Source of the DNA: Methanobacteriota archaeon | GTDB taxonomy: Archaea; Thermoplasmatota; Poseidoniia; Poseidoniales; Thalassarchaeaceae | DNA length: 54,041 bases | Assembly: GCA_002713185.1 (NCBI GenBank) | Contig: PAVV01000002.1 | Coordinates: 1 to 54,041 of the forward strand | Reading direction: 5' to 3' | Shown: positions 1 to 8,527 of the stretch, piece by piece | Layout: every line of letters starts with the position of its first letter | Numbering within the stretch: the first letter of the stretch is position 1 | The notes under the pieces: generated by a model | Told to the model about the DNA's origin: nothing | The model's database searches: none | Seen by the model: only the letters and a program-made list of their open reading frames with translations | Program-made: the position numbers and the translations under genes

Positions 1-72
1 TACTCCCATGCGCTTAGCTTTGTCATGTTAATTTTCCTCTCGTTTACTTTACAAATTTTTTTCATGATGTTT

Positions 73-879
73 ATGCGTGAGATTCAAAGAGCTTACCCGC
101 AACCAAGCCTCATGAGCGAGGAAAACATAGGAGGTTATCCTCTAGTTCTACATTCCGAAGCTGACCCAACTCGATTGGGGGGTACTGCCGTATGTGGGTT
201 TTCAACAGTTGGCTCGGTAGGCGTAATAGCGACTTCTCATTTAGTCGGCTCTCTCGATCTAAGTCCAATGGGTACGGTCCTCCATCCTAAATTTCCGGCC
301 GTGGCACTAATTCATGATTCAGTGCCCAAGCATCCAGTAAGAGTCTACCAGGGAGACGAAATTGGAGTTTTCACTTCGGAGATACAGTTTCCAAGTGAGC
401 ATGATGTGTATTTTGCGAATACTGTCCTTGACTGGTTCACCAAAGGTGGATTCGAAAGGTTGGTAGTTATCGATGGAGTAGTAAGCAACGATTTAGGTAT
501 CAAAGAGGACAGTGAATTGTGGGGAGTATCTTCGACGCCTGCAGGTAGAGATCAGCTAGATGGCTCAAGCATACAAAGAATACAGCAGGGCATAGTATCG
601 GGAATAGCCGGGTATCTCATCGCTGAGGGAGAGAGAAGAGGTCTGGATATTACTGCTCTGCTTGCTGAGTGTAATCCGATGTATCCAGATGCAAGAGCTG
701 CCTTTATCGCTTTGGAGGGTCTTAGCGAATTCTTAGGAATGGAAATACCTCTGGGGGGATTGCTTGAAGATGCAAAGAATATCGAAGATAGAGTCCGCGA
801 AGCATTCGAAAGGGCACAGGCTACTGCCCTACCAGCGCCTCCAGAAGATGACGAGGACGATGTCCCTATGGTCTACTAA
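73..879 (+). CDS. PAC2 family protein (proteasome-assembly-chaperone-like)
   Basis: PAC2-family protein of about 268 residues. The family includes the archaeal proteasome assembly chaperones PbaA/PbaB and uncharacterised ATP-grasp-associated proteins. The N-terminal half shows the usual order: a beta strand, a GFSTVGSVG glycine loop, a helix ending in SHLVGSL, a short strand after FPAVALI, and later the strand VVIDGVVSN. The C-terminus is very acidic and ends DDVPMVY, close to but not a true hydrophobic-Tyr-X proteasome-docking tail. I place the start at the ATG at 73 because a TATA-like stretch lies about 25-30 bases upstream and the codons before it are AT-rich and hydrophobic in an unlikely way; an ATG at 112 is the alternative. 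The family call is fairly firm, the cellular role is not. Confidence 0.8.
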   Translation: MREIQRAYPQPSLMSEENIGGYPLVLHSEADPTRLGGTAVCGFSTVGSVGVIATSHLVGSLDLSPMGTVLHPKFPAVALIHDSVPKHPVRVYQGDEIGVFTSEIQFPSEHDVYFANTVLDWFTKGGFERLVVIDGVVSNDLGIKEDSELWGVSSTPAGRDQLDGSSIQRIQQGIVSGIAGYLIAEGERRGLDITALLAECNPMYPDARAAFIALEGLSEFLGMEIPLGGLLEDAKNIEDRVREAFERAQATALPAPPEDDEDDVPMVY

Positions 880-1440
880 TCAGTAGAACGGATTAGTCCC
901 TGCTTCGTGATCTGTCATGTCAATCACCGCTGTAATCTCGGGGACCTCTTCGGTAATCATAACCTCAATCCCCTCTTTCAGGGTTACATCAACCATTCCA
1001 CATCCTTGGCATCCTCCACCGAATGAAATCATGGCATTCCCCCCATCTACTCCCACTAGATCTACATGACCTCCATGAGATGCTACAAGGGGGTTTACTT
1101 GGTTGGAAATAACCTCTGCAACAGCCTTGGAAACATCATCAATCCAGAGCGGATTCGGGTTCTCAAAACTAAATCCCCCTCCCATTAGTGTCTCCTTGTA
1201 ATCTAAGATTGTTCCTTCGAGATAGGGGGCGCTCCTAGCTCCTACGAAAACGACCAAATCTCCGATCTCAGACTCGATATCATCTTCCATTGCATCCTCC
1301 TTGCTTATGAGTTGTAAATCGTACTGAAACCCCTTGGGTCCCCTACCTACGATCTCCACCTTTAGCGCAACTAAATCGTTATCAGATTGCTCTGAGAACT
1401 TGTGGAGCATCTCCCTAGCCTTGTCAGTTATTTCCAGCAT
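880..1440 (-). CDS. nfuA: NfuA-type Fe-S cluster carrier (degenerate A-type domain + Nfu domain)
   Basis: Predicted iron-sulfur scaffold or carrier of 186 residues that would hand a 4Fe-4S cluster to apo-enzymes in the cytosol. Residues 1 to about 95 resemble an A-type (HesB/IscA) domain but contain no cysteine, as in bacterial NfuA. The C-terminal Nfu domain has NPLVASHGGHVDLVGVD and the cluster-binding CxxC (GGCQGCG, Cys144 and Cys147). The start at 1440 gives MLEITDKAREML, the normal start of the A-type fold; eleven further upstream codons are open but unlike the family. It is divergent from moaA, which encodes an Fe-S enzyme, with only 83 bases between the starts, so coordinated expression is plausible but unproven. 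This architecture is typical of bacteria. Confidence 0.88.
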   Translation of the reverse strand: MLEITDKAREMLHKFSEQSDNDLVALKVEIVGRGPKGFQYDLQLISKEDAMEDDIESEIGDLVVFVGARSAPYLEGTILDYKETLMGGGFSFENPNPLWIDDVSKAVAEVISNQVNPLVASHGGHVDLVGVDGGNAMISFGGGCQGCGMVDVTLKEGIEVMITEEVPEITAVIDMTDHEAGTNPFY

Positions 1441-1523
1441 TATGATAGCTGGCAGAAAACACTCATTCTTCAACCTGTTCTTCCATCAGACAAACTATTC
1501 AGCTTCCACCCAGTCGAGATTTT

Positions 1524-2522
1524 ATGGCGAGAGACAAGATGGGCAGAGCCCTGAGGGATCTCAGAGTGTCTGTTACTGACAGATGTAACTTCAGATGCGG
1601 ATATTGCATGCCAAGAGAAAAGTTCGGGAGGCACCACAAATTCCTTCCAAATAACCGCATCCTGTCCTATGAACAGATCCAGAGATTTATTGCAGCCTGT
1701 ATCCCACTGGGTCTTAACAAGGTCAGGATCACTGGCGGTGAACCACTCCTAAGACGAGATTTGTTCGAACTGGTCAGTATGGTTTCCTCCTTGGGTCTAG
1801 AGGTTGCTCTAACAACAAACGGCTCACTTCTCGCAGACCAATCAGATAAGCTCTACAGAGCAGGACTTAACAGAGTAACCGTAAGTCTAGACGCACTCGA
1901 TCCAAAACTCCATTCAAAGATTACCGACTCAGTAATCCCTGTTGGAGAGGTTATCCGTGGAATAGAATCAGCAGTATCTTCAGGACTGAATCCGGTAAAG
2001 GTAAATTGCGTAGTTCGAAGAGGATTGAATGAGTCTGAAGTAGCCCCACTGGTTAGACACTTTAGGGGCACAGGCGTAATAGTCCGCTTCATCGAGTTTA
2101 TGGATGTCGGATCTACCAACAGATGGTCCTTCGGGCAAGTCGTTCCCACCTCCGAGGTCCTACAGACACTCTCAAGTGAGTTTGATCTGTTTCCAATGGA
2201 GAGAAAATCTCCAACAGATGTTGCTTCTAGATGGGCTCACTCGGATGGCTCTGGAGAGATAGGATTCATCTCTTCCGTAACAGAGCCATTTTGTGGAGGA
2301 TGTGTGAGGGCACGACTCTCCTCGGATGGGAAGCTTTTCACTTGTCTGTTTAGCAACAAGGGTTATGACTTAGCTGACAGACTCACATTCTCTGAGCCAA
2401 TTCAAGTTCTAACAGCTGAAATATCAAAGATATGGTCTGCAAGGTCGGACAGATATAGCGAACTTAGGTCCCCAAAGCCAAACTCTCTGCCTAGGGTGGA
2501 AATGTCCTATATCGGCGGTTGA
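1524..2522 (+). CDS. moaA: GTP 3',8-cyclase MoaA (molybdenum cofactor biosynthesis)
   Basis: Radical SAM enzyme that converts GTP to 3',8-cyclo-H2GTP, the first step of molybdopterin synthesis. It is 332 residues, normal for the family. The radical SAM cluster motif is TDRCNFRCGYCMP (Cys21, Cys25, Cys28). RITGGEPLLRRDL follows. The second, substrate-side cluster cysteines are CGGC...C (Cys257, Cys260, Cys274). The protein ends in the conserved Gly-Gly tail (YIGG) needed for catalysis. The last 16 bases overlap the convergent trm1 gene, so the Gly-Gly tail is encoded inside the overlap. No other molybdopterin gene is in the window. Confidence 0.95.
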   Translation: MARDKMGRALRDLRVSVTDRCNFRCGYCMPREKFGRHHKFLPNNRILSYEQIQRFIAACIPLGLNKVRITGGEPLLRRDLFELVSMVSSLGLEVALTTNGSLLADQSDKLYRAGLNRVTVSLDALDPKLHSKITDSVIPVGEVIRGIESAVSSGLNPVKVNCVVRRGLNESEVAPLVRHFRGTGVIVRFIEFMDVGSTNRWSFGQVVPTSEVLQTLSSEFDLFPMERKSPTDVASRWAHSDGSGEIGFISSVTEPFCGGCVRARLSSDGKLFTCLFSNKGYDLADRLTFSEPIQVLTAEISKIWSARSDRYSELRSPKPNSLPRVEMSYIGG

Positions 2523-3838
2523 ATGGATTTTGCTGCATCAATCACGTCTTCCCACGGGGCATCAGTCCTGAATGATGGCCTTCCATAACTAGAGACCCCG
2601 GCAGAATGGCCAACATCTTTGAGCGATTCGACAATTCTCTTTGGACTAGGGGGGGCACCTGTCCCAAGCCAAGAAGAAAGGTCATCCACCACAATAAGCT
2701 GGTTCGATTTGATTGCCTGCGACTCCTCCGAAATATGTCTAACACTTCTAGAAATCGCCCTTCTCTCCAAGGCACATCTCTTCTCATCCCACCCGAGAGG
2801 ATCGTCAAGAGAGAATGTCGGGCCGCAACTCTCCAGAGCGAAGTCATCGGTCATCGATGCCATAGCATCACAGTCCCCAGTCGGTCCTATCCACATTGGA
2901 CCCGAAATCCTAGGATCCTTCCTGTTGACGGGGAATTCCAATGGTAGGAAACAGTGCATAGGAAGCGTTTCCAATGATTCTCCGAGATGGAATCCGTATG
3001 CCATGGACGCAGCCACTTCCTCCATATCTGGAGAAAAGACCCTCCAACCGATCCTTGTTTCGAGGTTATTGGCAGCTGAAATCCCTTTCTTAACCAAGAA
3101 AGAGACCCTCAGATGATGCGAATCCCAAATAGAAAGTAGCGGATGTAATGACCTGTCGTGCCTTGCCGCAATTCTAGAAATAACGGCAAGCAAAACCCTC
3201 ATTCCAGAATCATGAGATAGCGAATCGTTCCTCACTCTAGCCCCATATCGCCTCATTAGTGCCGTCTTGGAAGAACCTGTTAGAGCGGCCGTGTCTGTAG
3301 CACTTACCTCCATTACTCCACTCCTAGCCATCGACTGCATGGCTGAATCGAGGAATGGTACTGGAGAACCATATGGGTCTATGTCGACCCAGTGTCTTCC
3401 GCTTCTCAGAACTGAAGATCTCAAATCTCCATGAATAGCTTCAATCGCCCCCTTTCCATGTGAAGGTGGGAACTGGTTGTTTGACGCCTTGGCCCATTCC
3501 AAGGACATCTCATCTAGGTCTACAATTTCTGCTAAAACTCTAGCCGCCATCTCCTCAGGAATCTCGTTTAGCCATCTCCTTGCCCTAAGTCCCGATGCAG
3601 TCAAACCATCGATAGCGTAAATCTTCCCTGATCCAAGAAGACCATATTCTATCGAATGCTTGAGTAGTAATACGCTCCTCGTTCTGCTTCCTGACATTGC
3701 CGAGTTGTAGAAGACCTCACCAGGTCTCTTTCTCCTAGGTCCAAGCAAGCTGTTTGCAGCATTTTCTGGGAGTAACAACATGGTCCTCCCTTCCCTGTAT
3801 GGAGAACCCGTTTCTGGCAATTTGCCTTCTCGTCCCAT
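2507..3838 (-). CDS. trm1: tRNA (guanine26-N2)-dimethyltransferase Trm1
   Basis: SAM-dependent enzyme that methylates G26 of tRNA twice at N2. It is 443 residues. Recognisable Trm1 features are the N-terminal EGRTMLLLPE strand, VFYNSAMSGSRTRSVLLL, the SAM-binding AIDGLTASGLRARRW, the acidic SAM-ribose ligand region around EIVDLDE, and the catalytic-region motif HWVDIDPYGSPVPFLDSAM. The first ATG is preferred because the EGxTxxxxPE segment of the family would be cut by the next one at 3781. It lies 39 bases downstream of purM on the same strand and converges with moaA, overlapping it by 16 bases. Confidence 0.93.
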   Translation of the reverse strand: MGREGKLPETGSPYREGRTMLLLPENAANSLLGPRRKRPGEVFYNSAMSGSRTRSVLLLKHSIEYGLLGSGKIYAIDGLTASGLRARRWLNEIPEEMAARVLAEIVDLDEMSLEWAKASNNQFPPSHGKGAIEAIHGDLRSSVLRSGRHWVDIDPYGSPVPFLDSAMQSMARSGVMEVSATDTAALTGSSKTALMRRYGARVRNDSLSHDSGMRVLLAVISRIAARHDRSLHPLLSIWDSHHLRVSFLVKKGISAANNLETRIGWRVFSPDMEEVAASMAYGFHLGESLETLPMHCFLPLEFPVNRKDPRISGPMWIGPTGDCDAMASMTDDFALESCGPTFSLDDPLGWDEKRCALERRAISRSVRHISEESQAIKSNQLIVVDDLSSWLGTGAPPSPKRIVESLKDVGHSAGVSSYGRPSFRTDAPWEDVIDAAKSIQPPI

Positions 3839-3877
3839 GTCGGGCGGAGGGGGCGTTACAAAAGGAATTGACCGTCA

Positions 3878-4999
3878 CTAGTATTTGTCGAAAATAACTT
3901 CTGGATTGGAATGGGTAACCACTCTGTCGCCAGAAGTAATGTGCCCCACTATCCGAGTCCCCGGCAAACGCTCATTGAGCCATTTCGAGATAGAATTCGC
4001 GCTGGCTTGATCTACTGCCACCACCATTCCCATACCCATATTGAACGTTCTGTGCATCTCCAAATCACTAACTCCTCCCACTTCAGAAATCCACTCGAAC
4101 TCTGGTTGAGGAGTCAGTGGCTCATCAATGTGCCAACCCATTGAATCATGAAGCCTCAACAGGTTTGATAACCCTCCTCCTGTAATATGAGCGAGAGCCT
4201 TGATCGACTCTGGGCCGCAAACACCGCCCTCCATCCTAGTCTCAGCAATTAAATCCACCAATGGGTCAACATAAATCCGAGTGGGATTCAACAGAACCTC
4301 AGCCAGTGTTAGTCCAACAGAATCGGAGAACTTCTCAATCTTCCTGAAATCACAATTAGCCTCGAATGGGCATTCCTCCATTAGGCTCAGTCCTGATCTA
4401 TCTAGCACAGCTCTGACCAGTGTGAAACCATTAGAATGAAGGCCACTGCTTGGCAAACCAATCAAGACATCCCCTTCGATAAGACTCTTCCCGGTGACCT
4501 CACTCCCTTTGGGGAACCAACCGAGCGCGGTGCCTGAGAGGTCCAGCTCCTTCACTATACCGGGGAGGGTGGCCGTCTCCCCTCCTGCTAAGGTCACTCT
4601 TGCCTCATTACATGCCTCTGACAAAGACCTTCCTAATTCTGCGTGCACCATCGGATCAGCCTCAGTCACGGCTATGTAGTCAACAAACGCCAATGGCTCC
4701 GCTCCAACACAGATCAAGTCATTTACGTTCATAGCCACGCAGTCGAAACCCACTCCTCCGAGATGCCCTACTTCGTTAGCTATTTGCAGCTTTGAACCGA
4801 CTCCGTCGGTAGCCAAAACCAGGCACGAGTCCCCAAACTCAATAATTCCACCAAAACCCCCTGGAAGTCGGACAGGTGCCCCTAACTCGCCAGGAAGCCT
4901 TGCTGACGACTTTATCGAGTCAATCAGGCTCGAAACAGCCTCTGCTTCGAGATCAATGTCAACTCCGCTTATCGCGTAATCGAGTGGTGGCTCCGTCAT
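3878..4999 (-). CDS. purM: Phosphoribosylformylglycinamidine cyclo-ligase PurM
   Basis: AIR synthetase of purine biosynthesis, closing the imidazole ring of FGAM with ATP. The 373-residue product begins MTEPPLDYAISGVDIDLEAE, aligning with the usual (Y)xxxGVDIxxG start, then has LVLATDGVGSKLQIA, the catalytic-site segment DCVAMNVNDLICVGAEPL and the glycine-rich GGETATLPG. The open frame runs on to 5131. ATGs at 5074 and 5131 would add 25 or 44 residues unlike the family, so I use 4999; the 5074 start is possible because it is better placed for the shared TATA-like element near 5120. It is divergent from the lipoprotein gene at 5190. Confidence 0.93.
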   Translation of the reverse strand: MTEPPLDYAISGVDIDLEAEAVSSLIDSIKSSARLPGELGAPVRLPGGFGGIIEFGDSCLVLATDGVGSKLQIANEVGHLGGVGFDCVAMNVNDLICVGAEPLAFVDYIAVTEADPMVHAELGRSLSEACNEARVTLAGGETATLPGIVKELDLSGTALGWFPKGSEVTGKSLIEGDVLIGLPSSGLHSNGFTLVRAVLDRSGLSLMEECPFEANCDFRKIEKFSDSVGLTLAEVLLNPTRIYVDPLVDLIAETRMEGGVCGPESIKALAHITGGGLSNLLRLHDSMGWHIDEPLTPQPEFEWISEVGGVSDLEMHRTFNMGMGMVVAVDQASANSISKWLNERLPGTRIVGHITSGDRVVTHSNPEVIFDKY

Positions 5000-5117
5000 G
5001 TCTTCCCGTGCAGTGATGGCGTATTCATACTCTCGCAAGAAGAACCTCTCAGAAACTGAAAATGTTGAATTCATAAATGCCTCGGAAACGGTGAAAAAAC
5101 ACACATTTTGATATTTA

Positions 5118-5126
5118 CTTATAAAG
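5118..5126 (+). promoter_or_regulatory. TATA-box-like element in the purM / ABC-lipoprotein divergent spacer
   Basis: The sequence cttataaag fits an archaeal TATA box and is almost symmetrical, so it could serve both strands. On the plus strand it would place transcription start near 5145-5150, about 40 bases before the lipoprotein ATG at 5190. A second weaker candidate, ctataact, lies at 5143-5150. On the minus strand it would start near 5095, ahead of purM. Position and composition are the only evidence. Confidence 0.4.
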
Positions 5127-5189
5127 AACAAATCAACAATCTCTATAACTCATAGTTCGCTCGGGAGGCTTACGGATAGTGAGAACACT

Positions 5190-8100
5190 ATGTATAACAA
5201 GAAAATGATAGCAATGATGCTTACCCTGAGCATGCTGGCTGCAAGCCTAGCTGGATGCGCAGGGGGGGATGACGACGAAGATGATGATTGGACCATAACT
5301 ATGGCTAACGACGTCAGCGTAGTCTGGGTGGAGTCCGCATGGGACCCCATCATCCCTAACCTGAATGCCGGCGAGATGTGCGACGTCATAATCTCGGCGA
5401 TGACCAAGACAGATGCAAGAGACGAGGTGGTCGACTTCACCTCTGCGTACTACACCAGCACGCAGGGAGTGATTGGAGGAACCGATGCTCCTTCCATCAC
5501 CGATGTGTCCGAGCTGAACGCGGCCGGAGTCACGATTGGAGTGCAGTCTGGTACAACCTCGGACCTCTACGCCGCCGACAACCTAGGAATGGCAACAGTC
5601 TCGGGATACGAGGACTTCCCATTGGTCATTGCCGCTTTGGAAAACGGTGACGTGCAATACGCCATGGGCGATGCCCCAGTTCTAGAGCTGGAGGGGACCC
5701 TTCTGGACACCTTCTCCGATGAGAACTTCGGCTTCGCTGTGCGCGAGGACTCTAGCGAGCTCTTGGATGCGTTGAACGTCGCTATTGCTGCAGTAGTTGC
5801 ATCAGGCGAGTATGACGTGATCTACGGCAACTCGTTCTCTGACACCAACAGGCTGGCAGACGACTCCACCGCCGACACGGCTACGGCTTACCCCACCCCT
5901 ACTAAGGGATCAACACTGACTGCAGTTCTGGAGTCGGGGCAGTTGAAGGTCTGCACAGACCCGTACTACCCGCCCTTCGAGAGCTACGATGATGACGACA
6001 ACGTCGTAGGGTTCGATGCCGACATGGCTCACGCAGTCTCTGACGAGATCGCAGCCCATTACACTGGAGCCGCAAACGCTGCGTCGAAGAAGGTCATCAA
6101 GCTCGGTGTGATCTACGATAACGAGGCTGACCTAGCGAACTTCGCCCCGGCCTTCACCTTCGCTAGAGATCATGCTTTCGCTGACCTCAACGCAGCTAAC
6201 CCAACCTACGACTTCCAGATGACCTACGCGAGCACCGCTTGCTCAGAGGCCGGTGGAATCGCGGCCGCTCAAGCAGTTACGGACGCAGGAGTAGTAGGAG
6301 TAGCAGGAGCAGCTTGCTCTGGAGCATCCATAGGAGCTAACTCCGTTCTCAGCGCGGCAGGAATCCCGATGATATCATTCGCGAGCACATCTCCCGCACT
6401 GAGTGACGCTGTGTCATACCCACACTTCTACAGAGTGGTGCCCAGCGACGCCTACCAGGGTGACGCATTGGCTGACGTAATCTCTGCAGCAGGACTCAGG
6501 AACACCGCAATCCTATCGATGACCAACGCTTACGGCGCTGGAGTCGGCGATGCATTCGCCGCTGCCTTCGAAGCGAAGGCAGACCACCAGATCTGCACGA
6601 GATTTACCTACGAAACTGGTACATCATTCACCACGGCTGTGGTCGCGGATGCAATTGCTGCAGTCCTGGCAGGATCCTCTGATGGAGCTGCTTGCGACTC
6701 GGTGCTACTCGCTTCCTACAGCCCCGATGGAGCTATGCTTCTCGGCGGTCTTAGGGGTCAGGAAAGCATGATTCCCGCATTCGGACCAGATGGAATGGCC
6801 GGAGGCGCAGTAGTTGATGCCTTCACCGCAGCAGGAATTACCACCGCTGCTCTCGACGGAATGGTATCCACGGAACCAGCAGGAACCGGCGTTAGCACAG
6901 GCGACTTCCCAGCCACCTGCGCTGCCGATGCGGACTGCTCTGCCGGGATATTCACCTCCGAGTTGTATGACGCGATCATGATGATCGGAGCAGCAGCACT
7001 GATGGACGACGGCGATGACATGGGGATGCACGTCCCGATGGTCGGATCCGGAACCGGGCACACGGGTGCCTCCGGTACCCACGTCTTCTTGCCAAGCGGT
7101 GACGTATCCGGAGAAGTCTACACCTACAACGTAGGTACCTTCCACCACGTTCCCACCTATGGGGACTACTTCAACGTCGAAAGGACCTGGACCGTGGCAG
7201 ATGGAATCGCTGACGTAACGTTCGCTGGCACCACTGTAAAGCTCGGATTCATGGGCGACATAACCAGCCCGGATATCAGTGCGCTATGGCCGTCCTTCGT
7301 TGTCTCTTACCAGATCGCGGAGACCCTAGCCAACCGAATCGCATGGAACAACAACGTCCAGTTCGAGTTCATAGCAATTGACTCGGCTTGCGGAAACGGA
7401 GATGTTGCCACAGTATCAGCAAACTCTCTAGTTTCGTCTGGTGTATGGGGAGTAATCGGACCCGCTTGCTCAGGTGCCTCTATCGCTGCCAACGCAGTGT
7501 TGGCCCCAGCCGGGATACCAATGATCTCCTACGCATCTACAGGAGCCATACTAAGCGATGAGGTAATACACCCTCTCTTCTGGAGGGTCGTGCCTAGCGA
7601 TGCAGAGCAGTCACAAGCTCTAGCTGATGTCGTCGATGCAAACGGTCATGGCACAAGCATAGCCATCGTTAGCGGCGCGGATGCATACAACGCTGGTTTG
7701 GCGAACGGCTTCAAGAATGCATTGGAAGCAAAGGGACACACCCTCTGCAGCCAATCGACCTACGATGCAGGGGCCGCATCCGCGACAATGTACAATGATG
7801 CCACACAAGAACTGCAGACCAACAATTGTGATGCAGTGGCAATATTCGCGTACAACGAGGATGGAGCAGGACTGATCCAGGAACTGTCTAGCGACTCATG
7901 GTCCGGCCAGATATACGGAGCTGATGGAATAGGGTCAGTTACCCTAGGTGACACCCTATCCGACAAGTCGATCTTGGATGGTATCATCACCACGAACCCA
8001 GGGCTTCCCACATGGGCGCAGTCCGATTCCGATGGTGGAACTAACCCAGTGCAGGACGTATTCCCACTTCTATGGGCACAGTACGCCAAGGCAATGGTAG

Positions 8101-8417
8101 ATACTGATGGCGATGGAGTAGAGGACACCCTAGTCGACATACCCAAGGGCCAGTTTGCCGAACAAGCCTTCGACGCATCGGTCATTATGGCGTTATCGGC
8201 CTTCGCCTCCCTAGCAGGAGCGACCCCGGCACAAGCCATTCAATCCACAGGAGCCAACTTCAACGGAGCCTCCGGAGTGATAGCGTTTAACGCGCACGGG
8301 GAACTAGACGGCACTGGCTTCTGTGTCGGAACGTTCACAGCAACGACTGACACAGTGAGCTACGATTGTACCAAGGCATGGCTCCTTGGCACGATCTCAG
8401 ATCAGCCCACTGTCTAG
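5190..8417 (+). CDS. Chimeric ABC solute-binding lipoprotein: order-swapped family-3 domain + two tandem Liv-type domains
   Basis: Very large (1075 residues) cell-surface substrate-binding lipoprotein for the Liv-type transporter that follows. Residues 1-23 are a signal peptide with lipobox LAGC (Cys23) and an acidic linker. Residues about 34-215 match the second part of a family-3 amino-acid-binding domain (WDPIIPNLNAGE, DVIISAMTKTDAR, VDFTSAYYTS, VQSGTTSDLYA). Residues about 240-290 match the missing first part (LESGQLKVCTDPYYPPFESY, VVGFDADMAHAVSDEIA), so the halves are in swapped order. Residues about 301-670 and 682-1070 are two homologous type-1 (LivJ-like) domains, both with ACSGASIxAN, AGIPMIS and RVVPSDA. 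A calcium-binding-like DTDGDGVED lies near 971-979. Codon use is visibly richer in C/G-ending codons than in neighbours, suggesting high expression. Amino-acid uptake is likely; the substrates cannot be read. Confidence 0.87.
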   Translation: MYNKKMIAMMLTLSMLAASLAGCAGGDDDEDDDWTITMANDVSVVWVESAWDPIIPNLNAGEMCDVIISAMTKTDARDEVVDFTSAYYTSTQGVIGGTDAPSITDVSELNAAGVTIGVQSGTTSDLYAADNLGMATVSGYEDFPLVIAALENGDVQYAMGDAPVLELEGTLLDTFSDENFGFAVREDSSELLDALNVAIAAVVASGEYDVIYGNSFSDTNRLADDSTADTATAYPTPTKGSTLTAVLESGQLKVCTDPYYPPFESYDDDDNVVGFDADMAHAVSDEIAAHYTGAANAASKKVIKLGVIYDNEADLANFAPAFTFARDHAFADLNAANPTYDFQMTYASTACSEAGGIAAAQAVTDAGVVGVAGAACSGASIGANSVLSAAGIPMISFASTSPALSDAVSYPHFYRVVPSDAYQGDALADVISAAGLRNTAILSMTNAYGAGVGDAFAAAFEAKADHQICTRFTYETGTSFTTAVVADAIAAVLAGSSDGAACDSVLLASYSPDGAMLLGGLRGQESMIPAFGPDGMAGGAVVDAFTAAGITTAALDGMVSTEPAGTGVSTGDFPATCAADADCSAGIFTSELYDAIMMIGAAALMDDGDDMGMHVPMVGSGTGHTGASGTHVFLPSGDVSGEVYTYNVGTFHHVPTYGDYFNVERTWTVADGIADVTFAGTTVKLGFMGDITSPDISALWPSFVVSYQIAETLANRIAWNNNVQFEFIAIDSACGNGDVATVSANSLVSSGVWGVIGPACSGASIAANAVLAPAGIPMISYASTGAILSDEVIHPLFWRVVPSDAEQSQALADVVDANGHGTSIAIVSGADAYNAGLANGFKNALEAKGHTLCSQSTYDAGAASATMYNDATQELQTNNCDAVAIFAYNEDGAGLIQELSSDSWSGQIYGADGIGSVTLGDTLSDKSILDGIITTNPGLPTWAQSDSDGGTNPVQDVFPLLWAQYAKAMVDTDGDGVEDTLVDIPKGQFAEQAFDASVIMALSAFASLAGATPAQAIQSTGANFNGASGVIAFNAHGELDGTGFCVGTFTATTDTVSYDCTKAWLLGTISDQPTV

Positions 8418-8448
8418 GCTCAGAGACGAACAACAGGGAAGACGTAAA

Positions 8449-8480
8449 GCAGTGCGGCGGGGGTATTCCCGCCGCACTGC
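8449..8480 (+). terminator. Perfect 13-bp hairpin between lipoprotein and permease genes
   Basis: Arms 8449-8461 (gcagtgcggcggg) and 8468-8480 are perfectly complementary around a 6-base loop. No T-run follows, so it is not a standard bacterial terminator; it could stabilise the 3' end of the lipoprotein mRNA or cause partial termination, so that the binding protein is made in excess over the permease. That role is inferred from position, as in other binding-protein operons. Confidence 0.6.
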
Positions 8481-8488
8481 CCCAACTC

Positions 8489-8498
8489 AAATTTAATG
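8489..8498 (+). promoter_or_regulatory. TATA-like element upstream of the fused Liv permease
   Basis: The A/T stretch aaatttaatg lies 30-39 bases before the permease ATG at 8528, where a TATA box for a nearly leaderless archaeal transcript would sit. Together with the hairpin just upstream it suggests the permease and ATPases have their own promoter. Compositional evidence only. Confidence 0.35.
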
Positions 8499-8527
8499 CC
8501 ATATGACTAGATAGCAGACATGGTCAT

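Noticed and set aside
810-879. HbYX proteasome-docking tail on the PAC2 protein
   Set aside because: The tail ends VY, with no residue after the tyrosine, so it does not fit hydrophobic-Tyr-X.
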